Shown here piece by piece: positions 10,582-21,814 of a stretch of DNA of 64,000 nt; the first letter of the stretch is position 1, and each line of letters begins with the position of its first letter. The notes under the pieces are model-generated. The model searched no databases and was not told the DNA's origin. It saw only the letters and a program-made list of their open reading frames with translations. Source of the DNA: Diploptera punctata (Eukaryota; Arthropoda; Insecta; Blattodea; Blaberidae); NCBI GenBank assembly GCA_030220185.1, contig JASPKZ010001237.1:77501-141500 (forward strand). Direction: 5' to 3'. A program made the position numbers and the translations under genes.

Positions 10582-11050
10582 AGTTAGTTTTAGACAGTTA
10601 GATTATGACTATTATTTCTTTTAGCGTTTATGATTTGTGCGAAGTTTACAGGGGACTTGTCAACACCGGTTGCAACCACAGGAAAACCCTGTTTGGGTGG
10701 TCTCGTGTTCATTGTGCCTCGAGGCCATCTCGGCTCATGCCTAGGTTCACCATCTGTAATTTGCAGTAATTGGAGGTTTGGAATCGTGCGAGCAAATGAG
10801 AAGGAATTGTTTTAAATAACACACGAGAGGAGACACTACGTTACTTCCATTTTTATGAGCTTCTTCCGCGTGCTCGATGCGTAACACATTTTCAATTATG
10901 TTAACTACAACTGAAAAAAAGGTAACGCCAATTAATCTATGAACACCTCATACAGGATGATTAGAAATAACTTAGGGTAAACTGTAATGAAACTAAGAAC
11001 GGCACTGATGCTGAACATTTCTAATTTCCCCAGCATCATCGTATAGTACT
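10582..11050. other. Unassigned sequence
   Basis: A less AT-rich stretch at about 10640-10790 (TCGAGGCCATCTCGGCTC). The 61-codon plus frame at 10630-10815 matches nothing I know. Confidence 0.4.
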
Positions 11051-11135
<85 letters not shown>

Positions 11136-11143
11136 TAATAATA
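11051..11143. repeat. (TAA)n microsatellite
   Basis: About 30 TAA units, nearly pure, with one TGA near the right end. It abuts the truncated 5' end of LINE B. Confidence 0.95.
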
Positions 11144-11421
11144 CTTCAGATTACTAGATCACAAAAAAAAATGAAGGCATCTTAGAAGAATTACACATGG
11201 AATCTTTAGAAAACAAAATTTCTGATTATAAGTCAAGATTGATGCAACATGTTCATCGAATGGAAGATCACAGAATACCCAAACAAATGTTAAGATATCA
11301 ACCTGCGGGAAGAAAAAGACCAGGACGTCCACTCAAAAGACTTTTGGATGGTGTTTCTCTTGAGGCCGAAACAAGTCAACAAATAGCCTAAATTCGTATA
11401 TGTACTATGATGATGATGATA
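11144..11421 (+). pseudogene. LINE B, 5'-truncated C-terminal end
   Basis: 65-codon frame 11197-11391: MESLENKISDYKSRLMQHVH, RMEDHRIPKQMLRYQPAG, RKRPGRPLKRLLDGVSLEAE, stop. The 3' UTR AAATTCGTATATGTACTATG runs into an (ATG)n tail. LINE B copies at 38476-38839 and 43726-43895 are nearly identical over this part, so the family was recently active. Only the tail is present. Confidence 0.85.
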
Positions 11422-12236
11422 ACACTTACTTAATACAGGCTTTCCACTTTACAGCAGTTTGCCCTTGATCCCTGCTTTCCAGAGATTCCTATCTTCCCAT
11501 TGTTCATCTTCCGTACCCCTCTTCATCATGGCATCATATATTCCCTCATACTATGCTCTTCTAATTCTCCCCCTCTTCCTTCTGCCTGGTACCATCCATT
11601 CCAACACCTGTTTAGGCCACTGATCTTCCGACATCCGTTGTACATGTCCATACCACTATAGAGCTCTCTTTGTTATCCTATCGATAACAGTTTCTTGTGC
11701 ATCCATTTCTTGTCTGATATATGTGTTTCGAGTATGTTGTAACCTGGATATTCTCATACTTCTCCGTAATCCATCCATTTCTGTCGCCAAGATTCTTTTC
11801 TGAATCCTTTCATTTATTGTCCAGCTTTCTGATCCATATTTAAGTATACTTTCTATTATTGTCTGTATAATCTCTTTTTGTTTTGTTTTTCTGGTCAAAT
11901 TTATATTCCATAAAAGACCATTCAGGGATCTAATCGCCTTCCTTGCACAATTTACTCTGTTAATAATATCTTTTTCACAAGTACCTGATTTATCTACTAT
12001 AGATCAAAGATATTTAAATTCTTCAACACATTTAATTATCATATTATTTATTTGTAGGTCTTCTGAATTTCCTCCGATTACCATACATTCTGTTTTAATA
12101 TAATTTATCTTCGGTCCACCTACCTCAACTGCTTCGACCAACTTTCTGATCATATATTCCATATCTTCTTTATCTTGTCCTATTGTAATGTGGTCATCAG
12201 CAAATAATAAATTGTGCAGTAAATGGCCATTCCCCT
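11422..12236 (-). pseudogene. LINE C, reverse transcriptase with FADD box to 3' end
   Basis: Minus strand from 12236: LLFADDHITIGQDKEDMEYM (the catalytic (Y/F)xDD box is FADD), VGGPKINYIKTECMVIGG and LQINNMIIKCVEEFKYL. After a stop: SGTCEKDIINRVNCARKAIR and LNGLLWNINLTRKTKQKEII. Then the 80-codon frame 11656-11898 with YGSESWTINERIQKRILATE, followed by WYGHVQRMSEDQWPKQVLEW and GRRKRGR. A few stops break it. This is the longest non-LINE-A reverse-transcriptase remnant. 5' truncated at about 12236, next to a microsatellite. Confidence 0.85.
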
Positions 12237-12242
12237 ACATGA

Positions 12243-12243
12243 C

Positions 12244-12286
<43 letters not shown>
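12243..12286. repeat. (AAT)n microsatellite
   Basis: About 14 pure units between LINE C and LINE A. Confidence 0.95.
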
Positions 12287-12287
<1 letters not shown>

Positions 12288-12807
12288 GTCTCCCAACTCC
12301 TTTCAAAAAACGTTAAGCTGAAAAAATATAAAACTATTATTCTACCAGTTATATTATATGGGTGCGAAACATGGACTCTTACTTTAAGGGAGGAAAGGAG
12401 ATTACGAGTATTTTGAGAATAAAGTTCTTAGGAAAATTTTTGGACAAAAGAGAGATGAACGGACAGGTGAATGGAGAAGACTACATAACAATGAACTACA
12501 TGGTCTTTATAGGAAGCCAGATATAATAAGAACAATTAAGTCTCGTAGACTGCGATGGGCAGGACATGTTGCACGAATGGGGAATGAAAGACGTGCATGG
12601 AAGCTTATTGTAGGAAAGCCAGAGGGAAAACGCCCAGTTGGTAGACCAAGAATGAGATGGGAGAACAACATTAACTATGATTTGAGGGAAGTAGATTATA
12701 CAGGGAATGATTGGAAAGCATTAGCTCAGGATAGGGATGTATGGAGAGCTTATGTCCGCGCGGCCATGAACCTATGGGTTCGATAGTGCCAGTGAGTAAG
12801 TAAGTAA
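12287..12807 (+). pseudogene. LINE A, 3' end
   Basis: Begins in the LLSKNVKLKKYKTIILPVIL region. It continues with YGCETWTL and ERRLRVF; a TGA frameshift follows near 12415. The clean 69-codon frame 12577-12786 (GNERRAWKLIVGKPEGKRPV, GRPRMRWENNINYDLRE, ending AAMNLWVR) is next. The 3' end is GTTCGATAGTGCCAGTGAG plus (TAAG)n. High identity to the 9195-9707 copy suggests recent activity. Confidence 0.85.
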
Positions 12808-12900
12808 TGGTCTCGCACCGTAGCCGAGTGGTTAAGGCAGGAAGCTTTGGCACAAAGCTACGGGGGACTTGCGTTGGTTCGAGTCCCCATGGGGAAGAAG
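12808..12900 (+). mobile_element. SINE A, head only
   Basis: Well-preserved Pol III head: A box TAGCCGAGTGGTTAAGGC and B box GGTTCGAGTCC near 12875-12885, then CCATGGGGAAGAAG. The body is missing; at 12900 the sequence changes to antisense LINE A. This is a junction of two truncated elements. Confidence 0.8.
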
Positions 12901-12902
12901 TT

Positions 12903-13281
12903 TTCCAATGATGGCCTGTATATTCTACGTCCCTCAAATCATAGTCAATATTTTCCCCAACACAATTCTTGGCCTACACACGGCGCACTTTCCCTCTAAT
13001 TTACTAACAAGGAGTTCCCATGCCCCTCTTTCATTCTCCATTTGTACCATATGTTTCCACCATCGCAGTCTACGAGATTTTACTGTTAATATTACAACTA
13101 GTTTCCCATGAAAATCATGTAATTCACTGATATGTAAAACTTCTTCATTCGCCTGTCTGTTCATTTCCCTTGGTCCAAAATTTTACTAAAAATATTCTCA
13201 AATACTCGTAACATTTTCTCTTCTCTTAAAGTAAAAGACCATGTTTCGTATTCATGTAATATGACTGGGAGAATAACAGTA
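12903..13281 (-). pseudogene. LINE A, diverged fragment
   Basis: Minus strand gives WEHMVQMENERGAWELLVSK-like words (76-codon frame at 12934-13164) and VFENIF near 13200. It ends at the CCAGTCATATTACATGAATAC block. The order of blocks matches LINE A from the YGCETWT region to DYTGHHW. Both ends are cut; the opposite strand takes over at 13281. Confidence 0.75.
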
Positions 13282-13408
13282 ACCATGATTTTAATAAGGT
13301 TAAATTATACAGAGTTGATTGGAAATCATCTCAAAATAGGAATCTACGTAGAGCTTATTGTCTATATCCGCGCGGCCATCAACTTAAGAGTTCGATAGTG
13401 CCATTGAA
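13282..13408 (+). mobile_element. LINE A, 3' fragment in plus orientation
   Basis: AACCATGATTTTAATAAGG, TTAAATTATACAGAG, CGCGCGGCCATCAAC and GTTCGATAGTGCCATTGAAT match the family 3' end. It abuts the minus fragment directly, a second opposed LINE A joint. Confidence 0.7.
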
Positions 13409-14084
13409 TTGCTTTGTAATTTAGTTAGTTATAGGGAAATGTCACAACATCGTTTTCTTAAAAAATGGACAAAGATCGTTTTAGCCGTCACCCTTCAATT
13501 GTATTTACGTAAGTTTCTTTTCGTGAATCTGTCTCATAGCTTCTATTCTTTTTCTGTGGATATTTCTTGCTTTTTCTATCTCAATCATCTGCTATAAATT
13601 TCGTCCGCCTTCCCTCTCAATCTATATCTGGAAGACATTCAAAATTGCGATTATCTCCAGCAAAGTATCATCCGCTCAATTATAATGGATGAGACAGAGA
13701 CTCACAATAAAGAAAATGGTAGATCTGTGTTATTCCCCCTCAGAACTGTCATCGTAAATGTTATATCTAAGAGAGGGAGGAACCTCCTGTATAATTTGAC
13801 GAAAATAGTCATTCAACGCGCGCCTTAATGGCATAACCTTTACAAGAATTCAATTTTCGTAATTCCTTCAATGGGGATCTAATCTGGGGAAAGAGCTTTT
13901 CAGTTCTTACAACTCTGTAGTTGAATGGCTAACATCTGTAACTTCATTTTGAATGATCCTGGTTTTTAAATATTCAGTTACTATTCAATGGAACATACAG
14001 CATGGAGTAAAATACGTTTTTCAGCCTTTTTCGCTTCCTTGGGTTAATCTAATTTATTTTTAATGTTTTCAATCATAACATTAT
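13409..14084. other. Unassigned sequence
   Basis: No gene or repeat recognised. The 62-codon frame at 13409-13597 lacks motifs. Confidence 0.4.
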
Positions 14085-14395
14085 CGAAATCGGTGGCCTA
14101 GGGGGTTATGTTTCTTGCCTCTGTTCTCAAGGGACGCGGGTTCAAACCCGACCGAAGTCAATGGATTTTTTTTTAGGATGGGAAAATCCATGGGACAAGT
14201 CCTCCGGGAGGGACTTTAATCCGTGGGTCCAGTGCCTACATATTTTCGGCACGTAAAATACACTCAAGCCTAAAGTATTGCATTTGAGTAAAACTTATTC
14301 GGTCTTTTCCATTCGAGTAATACCTCAGTTGCCTACTAGATGTCTCTTTGAGAAAGTGCTAACCACATGTTATTCGCTGATATCTGTTATGAACT
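14085..14395 (+). mobile_element. SINE D, near full-length
   Basis: tRNA-like head TCGGTGGCCTAGGGGGTTAT with B box GGTTCAAACCC at 14149-14159. Then GAAAATCCATGGGACAAGTC, CTCCGGGAGGGACTTTAATC, GTGGGTCC, TTTTCGGCACGTAAAATAC and TTGCCTACTAGATGTC. The full sibling at 33830 is nested in a HINE-like element. Confidence 0.8.
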
Positions 14396-14498
14396 ATTCA
14401 AATAGATAATATGAAGCTTTTCCGCTAAAAAGTAGTGTATAAATTCTCAATAAAAATAATAATTGTATAAGTTGAAAGAAATGTTAATGTTCGTATCG

Positions 14499-14567
14499 TC
14501 GTTCGAATGGTGTAATGGACAGCACACTCGTACGGAGAACGAGAGGTCCAGGGTTCAAAATCAATTT
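14499..14567 (+). other. tRNA-like sequence (SINE head or tRNA pseudogene)
   Basis: A-box-like TGGTGTAATGGACAGCAC, a perfect 5-bp anticodon-like stem CTCGT/ACGAG at about 14526-14542, and the B-box-like GGTTCAAAATC. The expected U33 is C and the acceptor stem is not paired, so I do not call a tRNA gene. Confidence 0.5.
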
Positions 14568-14651
14568 TTCTTTCTTTAATTAGATTCTATCCAGAATTGG
14601 AAAATGCTAATTCAAATAAAAATATAGAAAATCAGTTGGGAAATAAAACTC

Positions 14652-14945
14652 CCTGGCGCGACAGGCCTAGGAGGCCTTTAGCTTACCAGCCGGCTGCTGG
14701 CCTCATACCTAAATGTGTTAATCACAGATGTAGATGATCATTTTGCTAGTATAGGGGTGGCATGTAGCACGCATTTTGGATCCCCTAGCATTTATAGCTG
14801 ATTTTCACGATGCTGGGTAGGCACCGGTCCCATACTCTCCGAAATTCCATGAGAAAATTTATTTCCCCATGGAAATCTGAACCAGCGCAAGTCCCGTAGC
14901 TCTGCGAAAAGGCCTTTTGCCTTAACTACTCGACTACGGTGCGGG
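14652..14945 (-). mobile_element. SINE A, full-length, minus strand
   Basis: The tRNA-like head is at the right (complement of CACCGTAGTCGAGTAGTTAA near 14926-14945). A complete body follows down to the complement of GGCCTCCTAGGCCTGTCG near 14655-14680. The B box is mutated. Confidence 0.8.
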
Positions 14946-15097
14946 AGATGTTGGGATATAAGCGTAACTTAATTAATTTTATTAAGGAACTCCCGCTAGA
15001 GAGCACACATATAGCCACGTCACCATGCCACCTACATAAATTCAAATAAAAAACGGAAAACATGCAATTTACTGTTACAATATGTGAATAACTATGA

Positions 15098-15138
15098 AAG
15101 ATATATATATATATACACACACATATATGTGTGTGTTT
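15098..15138. repeat. (TA)n(CA)n(TG)n compound microsatellite
   Basis: AAGATATATATATATATAC followed by CACACACATATATGTGTGTGT. The 104-codon minus frame 14926-15240 that crosses it is an artefact of SINE A plus this repeat. Confidence 0.85.
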
Positions 15139-15277
15139 GAGTGTTTCTTTTAAGTTATCACAAACAATATGTAATGACTTAAAATGAAGTGAGAAATTGA
15201 CCTCAAAATAACCAAAAATCACTTTTACAATGTAAAACATGTATTAGTCATTGCTCAGACAGTGTAGCCAACTTATC

Positions 15278-15973
15278 ATAAATAATGTCACGAGTGATTT
15301 CCAATTTATCTAGAGAATTTGGAAATGAAGAGTGGCATTTGTTAGGACTATTTAACAAATAAAATTAAGCTGTTTACTCACAAATCATTATTTAAATATA
15401 TAGTTATTTTAAAATATGTATATATTTAATGTAGACGGCGATGTTTGAAAACAAATGAGAAATGGTTGGTACGCTTCATTTCCTTCCTTTGTTCATCACT
15501 GCAACCTGATCATAATATTATTTATTGCCAAAGGATCGCAATATTGTAAGAATGCACCCTAGTGGAGAAATGTATAACCAACGTTGTAGATATTAATTAA
15601 TTTGATGTCCTATTATGTAAATATGTCTATTATATTTTTCTGGAATGTTATTACCTGGGAAAAAATACATTTAAGAAAGTGCAAACAGTGTTTTTTTGTG
15701 GTATAATCAATTGCTACGAATGTTTTTATATGCGCTATGTGTTGACATTCATGCACTATATATACAATCTGGTAGCCGTATTGCTTACAGAGTCAGTCAC
15801 TGCAAAATAATGCTATGACCTACTCAGAATGTTAAAAAGGAGGTGCTTTCTTTATTATGATAAACTTTAGTTGGTAAATTCTAGGCGAAACACGACTGTG
15901 ATTGGTAGTAAATAAAAAATCATTGAAATGTGATTGGTCATTGACTCCCATTTGGGACATGAGTTAAATAGTC
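15278..15973 (-). mobile_element. HINE-like element, copy b
   Basis: Short-form terminal hairpin CCAATTTATCTAGAGAATTTGG near 15301-15322. Subterminal word GGACTATTTAAC at 15347-15358 and far end GAGTTAAATAGTC (15961-15973). Near full-length with small indels against copies c and h. Confidence 0.7.
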
Positions 15974-16595
15974 ACAAAAAAACCGCTAACAATCAAGTGA
16001 AATGCTAAACTAAACTGAAGCACACTAACTTGCCAATTTTCTCATCCCAACTTGCCCAAATTAACTCTAACTTGGCCACTAATGTCGGTGAACTCCTTGG
16101 AGATAACCATCTTATATGTGAATAAACATGTTGGCAATTGGCTCCAGTATGAACGTTTGTTATCACATTGGCCAACATGAAGCTAGGAGCAACTTTTCTC
16201 AGAACGAATATTCACAGGTGGCACGATGGCATACGAGTAGAATAACGAGATACGGTTATATATTAGACTTAGACAAAATTTAAATCATATTATTGTAATG
16301 TAGAATATTTCTCAAAACAACAAATTTGATGTGCCAATGAGTCTCTGAAAATCAATTTGTGTTAATATTAGCTTCACCAATAGGATTGTGAAAATAATGT
16401 CCAATTTTGATGGCAAAATTGTCGCAGTGGAAGGTTGTAAACGCATACTGCGGAACGTCTGTCACCAAGTAGTTCTGTTAATTCCTCATAACGTTGAATT
16501 TATGGTTCATTAGGATTGGAAAATTGTACGTTACAGCCTACTGTTGTTACTTTGATGATAAGGATGTAAAAATTAAATAAAAAATATAAAACTCG
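15974..16595. other. Unassigned sequence
   Basis: No gene or known repeat. A few short words recur (CTAACTTGGCC, AACTTGCC). Confidence 0.4.
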
Positions 16596-16672
16596 TCTCA
16601 ACTGGGGATCTAACCCGAGCCCACTGTTTACAAGACAGAGACGCTTCACCGACACCACGGCGGTGGACCATA
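16596..16672 (-). other. tRNA-like sequence
   Basis: The complement reads GTGGTGTCGGTGAAGCG (A-box-like), CTGTCTTGTAAACAG (anticodon-like arm) and CTCGGGTTAGATCCCC (B-box-like with one change). Probably a SINE head or tRNA pseudogene. Confidence 0.45.
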
Positions 16673-16860
16673 AAGGAAAAGTTGTAAGATTTTACTTTTT
16701 TTTAATCATTCCACTTTTTATGCTTCGGATCAGAGTTGTCAACACTCAGTAAGAAAATGTGGCTACAACTGACTACAAAAAATAGGTTATAAATGACAAA
16801 AATGAAAGTTTTTGTCCCTGGAGAATGATGTATTTTAAAATTTACAGAATGAACTTACCA

Positions 16861-16979
<119 letters not shown>

Positions 16980-17027
16980 TAACATTGAGCAATGCAAGCT
17001 TAATATGGTATGATAAGAAAAATAAGT

Positions 17028-17096
17028 GCCTGGACGGGATTCCAACCCGGATATCTGAGTTTGTACCTCAGCGTGATATCCATTACACTACCAGGC
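17028..17096 (-). other. tRNA-like module, left arm
   Basis: Complement of the 17273 module. Acceptor GCCTGG/CCAGGC kept, A box TAGTGTAATGGATATCACG intact, B box altered (GGTTGGAATCC). Likely a decayed copy. Confidence 0.55.
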
Positions 17097-17272
17097 GAAT
17101 CCAATTCAAACACTTATATAATCACTGCTATAAAGTAAAATAAATATTCTCTTTAATTTGCTTACTTGTTATAGTCAGCTACTAGATGGCAGTGAAGACA
17201 GTGTTCTCGCGACATCTAGTAATAATGTTGAGTATAATATATATAAGAAAAATAAGTGTTTGAATTGGATTC

Positions 17273-17341
17273 GCCTGGTAGTGTAATGGATATCACGCTG
17301 AGGTACAGACTCAGAGATCCGGGTTCGAATCCCGTCCAGGC
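17273..17341 (+). other. tRNA-like module, right arm, intact cloverleaf
   Basis: Acceptor GCCTGG pairs with CCAGGC. The D region is AGTGTAATGGATATCACG. A perfect anticodon stem CTGAG/CTCAG carries a 7-nt loop GTACAGA with U33 in place. The T arm is CGGGTTCGAATCCCG with B box GGTTCGAATCC. The implied anticodon would be ACA, unusual for a Cys tRNA, and only 69 nt are present. I therefore favour a Pol III SINE-like module over a working tRNA. Confidence 0.5.
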
Positions 17342-17360
17342 ACTTATTTTTCTTGTCATA

Positions 17361-17362
<2 letters not shown>

Positions 17363-17393
<31 letters not shown>
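17363..17393. repeat. (AT)n microsatellite
   Basis: About 15 AT units directly after the right tRNA-like arm. Confidence 0.95.
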
Positions 17394-17395
<2 letters not shown>

Positions 17396-18513
17396 GTAAA
17401 TTTTCAAAATATATAATCTTTTAATCTACTGGAATTGCTTAATTATAATATATTAACTATACCATGAATGTTAAGTCAATTTTAAGAAATACATAATATG
17501 TTCTTACAACGAGAGATTCAGTAATTATGAATTAAAAAAAGTTTTCGGCTAAACTTTTTAACCTGTGACGCCACATTTTTAATTCCTTCATAAACTCCTA
17601 TCAAGTTTTATTCTTAGGGTTTTATTTTTCAAATTATTTCCCACCATTTACAATGATTTTTAGATTATTTCAAAGGATTATTTCAATATATTTTTCTATG
17701 ATATTTAACTACATGCGTAGTATGAAGACGTAGCAGCCATATTGATCCTAACGAATATTCTATACAACAATAAAGAGTGTTCAGTGCAGCCAACATACAG
17801 TATGCACTAATTAACTGTACACATATTCTTCAGAATACCAGAACTTACCATTTAATTTTGGCGTTGCATTCTTTCACAGGTTAGAGTAATTAATTTGCGA
17901 TAGGCTAACTTTTAGGCTGGTCTTTCATAGATTGGTGTACGGTACTTAAATTGTGTTAGGATAAATTTTAGGTTCGTTAAATATCGCTTATAAGTTGGCT
18001 GCATCCCGTGATTCCATAGCGTAAACCGCTTCGCGTTTGTTGACGCATTTCCTTGGTGTATGATTCGAACTTAGAAAGTTTCTCGCGTCATATGTCAAAG
18101 TATTTCAAAGTTTTCTTTATTTTTTATCTTTTAGTTTAACTAAGTCATATTTTTATTATCTTCTTACCGTAAATTCTTTTTCAATGTGATATTATTTGTT
18201 TATATCTTATTCTCACGAAGTAGTGGTCTACTTCCATCGTATGTATAAAATTCTACACTGGAGCCTGTTCGGCATTAATACATGGTCTGATTACTGATTA
18301 GTAATACCATCAGGGGATGATTACGTTACTTTGCGTATGTTCTTCCCTGGAAGGAGAGTCACTCATTATGCTGAATATTATTTGTGGTGGTAAAATGTAT
18401 CAATCTCCATCCTTTATCATTACAATATTTAAATAAGGTAATTAAATTAAAATAAAAATGGCTAGAAGTGGCTAAAGAAAAGGCGACAAATGACAAGAAA
18501 AGCTATTAGTGAC
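17394..18513. other. Unassigned sequence
   Basis: 1.1 kb without a long frame, repeat or motif I can name. Confidence 0.4.
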
Positions 18514-18818
18514 GTAAAGTAAAGTATTCCCTCTACAGGCCTCAGGAGGCTCTTGGGGTAGTGGGAGGTTAAGGCTCCCACTTTTTCTGGACAATCGGCA
18601 CTTGATGTCAGCCGGTTGTCAGCCCTGCGTGACGGCCACCTTTACCGCCAGAACAAGCATCTGGTACTCATTTTCGTTAGAGGCTGAGTCGATTCCAGGA
18701 CCATAGTGCCGCCAGAAGGGTTTGGGTTAGTTTAAAAATCCTGACCCCACCGGGATTTGAACCATCGACCTTCCGGCTTGTAGCGCAGTGCCTTAACCAC
18801 TACGCTATGGCGTGCCCC
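18514..18818 (-). mobile_element. SINE B, full-length, minus strand
   Basis: Head at the right: complement of CGCCATAGCGTAGTGGTTAA, with B box GGTTCAAATCC and then CGGTGGGGTCAGGATTTTTA. The complete body runs to CCTGTAGAGGGAATACTTTAC at the left. AAGTAAAGTA next to the 3' end may be the tail. Confidence 0.85.
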
Positions 18819-19304
18819 TTTTTTCACAAATTTGTACATAATTATGTTTTCAAAATTACCAGATCTGGCCACGATGTGACTAAATCGACAACCCTGTTGA
18901 AAATTGTGCATTGTGCGTTTCTTTTTAATGAATGTGCATTTTCTACTTACAGTAACCGGATATGATTAGATAAATTCAAACTTCAAGTTTGTTATCATTG
19001 AGAGTTAGACAACAGTGTTATATGTCCTTTTTCTTCTTATTATATGTAGCCAGTTTAGTAGGTCGTTTATTTTTATGCGTCTCTACATTATTTATGATAA
19101 TGGACCGACGTTATAGGCGATGATGTGACAGAAGGGAAAAAAAGAGAAAAACATCACTTTCATTCATCTTTTTGCAACGTTCGTGTTATTATTTTTAGTT
19201 CATGGCACATATGGATTTTTGTTCAAATACAGTACATTCTAATATAGTTGACTCGCTCTCCCAATCGCTCGCTCACTCACTCCACACTGTGTTGCGAGGG
19301 GAAT
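18819..19304. other. Unassigned sequence
   Basis: Nothing recognised. CTCGCTC-type pyrimidine-rich words near 19253-19280. Confidence 0.4.
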
Positions 19305-19565
19305 TCAAATCCTACTGACGCGTCGAGTTGATGTCTTCGAACTATCACTGGCAATTCGAACCTTCTGCATTGTTTCTGTTGATACGCGTGGTCGTCCATG
19401 ACGTGCCTCATCATACACACTAACATTACTCTTAAATTTGTTTACAAGCAGACGAATATGTATCTTTGTTGGTGGTGGTTTACGGAATTTATGGGGGAAA
19501 TTCAGCTCTGGCATCTTCAAATCACAATCCTCGTACCCGTGCGCAAACAATGACATCCCGTCCAT
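19305..19565 (-). pseudogene. Tc1/mariner-type transposase N-terminal fragment
   Basis: 86-codon minus frame with FRKPPPTKIHIRLLVNKFKS, then DEARHGRPRVSTETMQKVR and SSKTSTRRVSRI. This is the paired HTH DNA-binding region (helix-turn-helix, GRPR hinge, STRR second HTH) of IS630-Tc1-mariner transposases. The catalytic domain is absent downstream, so it is a fragment. Confidence 0.7.
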
Positions 19566-19999
19566 CCGTGCTAAACATGTTGAACTAAGCTAACAGTGTA
19601 TGCAAAGAAAAGAAAAAACAAAAGTGTTTTGATGGAAATGGATAGTGACTTTAGATACAGCCTGTATGAATAAAATATGCATGTTTTACCTGTATATTTT
19701 TTGGAACATGTTAAAGCATAATTGCATATATTTTAAGAATTTATAGAGCATGTAAATCCGGTCCCTAGTTATGGCGTAACTTATACCATGGTTTTAGTAA
19801 AGAAGAAAATATTCAGTCAAGTGTAACTTAAGCTCGTTAAATCATATTCCAGTTGTGTATTATTAAACTATTGTAATTCGGTGAAAACAATCTCGACAAA
19901 ACAATACATATAATACATTATTAAGTTATCAATTGATTTGGCTTTTACTTGATGAAAATCAATATTTAATTAAATGAAAAAAACTCACAAAATGTTATG
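19566..19999. other. Unassigned AT-rich sequence
   Basis: No feature recognised. Confidence 0.4.
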
Positions 20000-20320
20000 T
20001 GATTTTTACATGTATTACAATATAAATTCGTACAAGCTGTTTCGGTACTTTGTACCTTCTTCAGACATGATTACAAATGAATGAATTTTGTTATTATAAA
20101 TAAACTCCAGTATATGCATAACAACTGGAACTATGCAACTGAATGTAATTTTTTTTTAATAAACAATCTCTATTATAAATTTAAAAGAGGCGGCTCATTT
20201 AAATTCCCAACTAGGTTTAAATGAATCGCCTATTTTAAATTTGTAAGACGTTGTTTATTAAAAAAAATAGTTTGTTTGCATTCAGTTACATAGTTACAGT
20301 TATGTACTGGAGTTTTTATA

Positions 20321-21814
20321 CAGGGTGAAAATTATTTAAACCGACAAACTCTGGGAGATTGTAGGGGACACCAAAACAAATATTTTTCCCTAATGTAATT
20401 TTTTCCTATGAGGACTATTTAAACCGGTAGAGGGCATATTACGCTCTTCAGTTGTCATGACTGCAACTGCTGTTGATGGTAGGAATTGTTTTGTCCACCT
20501 GTGTAGTAGTAAATTGTATCTGTTTACTAATGGAGCGATACACCTGGAGTGAGTACACTGATATGGTTGGTGCGTACTACGTAGCGCACCACAACGGACG
20601 AGCTGCAAGCGGGTTTATCAACAACAATACCCTAATCGCCGTATCCCGCATCATACGACGTTAACTGCTGTGTACCAACGTCTGCGTGAGACCGGGTCAT
20701 TTAGCAGATTACCTGGACAGGGACGCCGTCGCACAGTAAGAACGCTGCAATTTAAGGAAGATGTCCTGCAGCATGTGGAGTGAGATCCTTCAACCAGCAC
20801 TCATGTAATTGCGCTTAACATGGGGACGAATCAGACGAATGTAAGAAACGTCCTTCATGAGCAATTTTTACATCCATTTCACTTACAGCGTGTCCAAAAT
20901 CTGGAACCAGTTGATTATGCACCCAGAGCACATTTTTCGCAGCGGTACCTGGAACAGTGTCAAATGCATCCTACATTTCCATTCTGTGTGTTGTTTACAG
21001 ATGAAGCAACGTTCGGGCGCGATGGAGTCTTCAACATGCACAATGCGCATGTTTGGAGTGAGGATAACCCACATGCCACAGTTACTCACGCACATCAAGT
21101 GCGGTTCTTCGTTGTTGAGAGGACCGGTGTTGTTGGAGACTGTTTTAATTGGGCCATATCTCCTACCTAGACCATTAAATGGCAGGCACTATTACAATTT
21201 TCTCGCCAGAGCATTGCCAGAATTGCTGGAAGACGTCCCGCTCCCTACAAGACAACGTATGTGGTTCCAGTATGACGGGGCGCCTGCACATTTCAGTCGT
21301 CGTGTGCGTCGATTCTTGAACCAACGGTTTTCAGAAAAGTTGATTGGCATAGGTGGTCCTGTACCATGGCCTGCTCGATCCCCAGATATGACCCCTCTGG
21401 ATTTTTTTTGTGTGGTGAGAGATGCGCAACCTTGTTTACACAACTCATGTTGCTTCAGAAGAGGATCTGGTTGCCCAGATAGTAGCAGCAGCAGGAGCAA
21501 TTAACGATACTCCTGGAGTTTTTGCACGTGTTAGACAAAACATGATCCGCCGGTGTAACCTTTGTTTACATGTCAATGGAGGCATTTTTGAACCTCTACT
21601 GTAATTTAAGTAATTGCGTTGTGTTAATGTGTTGTCTCTTGGTAATAAAAAATGCAAAAAGTGTTTGTTGGTTTAATTAATTTTTCGCCAGAGAAATCTT
21701 CCTCTACCGGTTTAAATAATCCTCATAGAAATAAATGACATTAGAGAAAAATATTTGTTTTGATGTCCCCTACCAACCTCCCAGAGTTTGTCGGTTTAAA
21801 TAATTTTCACCCGG
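20321..21814 (+). mobile_element. Tc1/mariner-type transposon, DD41D, with long TIRs
   Basis: TIRs of about 95 bp (20321-20415 and 21720-21814) with ends CAGGGTGAAAATTATTTAAA and its complement. TA duplicates at 20319-20320 and 21815-21816 are the expected TSD. The interior holds one decayed transposase gene (20530-21604). The element sits in the right arm of a foldback. Total length is about 1.5 kb, normal for the superfamily. Confidence 0.88.
20530..21604 (+). pseudogene. Transposase, DD41D Tc1/mariner type, frameshifted
   Basis: ATG at 20530 opens ERYTWSEYTDMVGAYYVAHH, an N-terminal helix. The HTH region (GSFSRLPGQGRRRTV) is reached by frameshift. Then NVLHEQFLHPFHLQRVQ, DYAPRAHFSQRYLEQC, the first catalytic Asp in FTDEATFGRDG (about 21000) and the second in WFQYDGAPAHFSRRVRRFL (about 21275). 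The third is in WPARSPDMTPLDFF (about 21400). I count 41 residues between the second and third Asp, the spacing reported for the DD41D (rosa-like) group. The C-terminus HVNGGIFEPLL ends at 21602-21604. At least three frameshifts and one stop make it non-functional, but all three acidic residues survive. Confidence 0.85.

Larger units (their letters stand above)
17007..17362. repeat. Inverted pair of tRNA-like modules
   Basis: Arms 17007-17117 and 17252-17362 are near-perfect complements (111 bp each) around a 134-bp spacer. Each arm contains a 69-bp tRNA-like sequence plus flanking GGTATGAYAAGAAAAATAAG. The pair could fold into one long hairpin or fold as two separate cloverleaves. Confidence 0.85.

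Noticed and set aside
12671..12937. 88-codon minus frame
   Set aside because: It crosses antisense LINE A, the SINE A head and another LINE A piece; a chimera without biological sense.
20883..21500. Minus-strand frames of 71 and 102 codons
   Set aside because: Antisense to the DD41D transposase gene.
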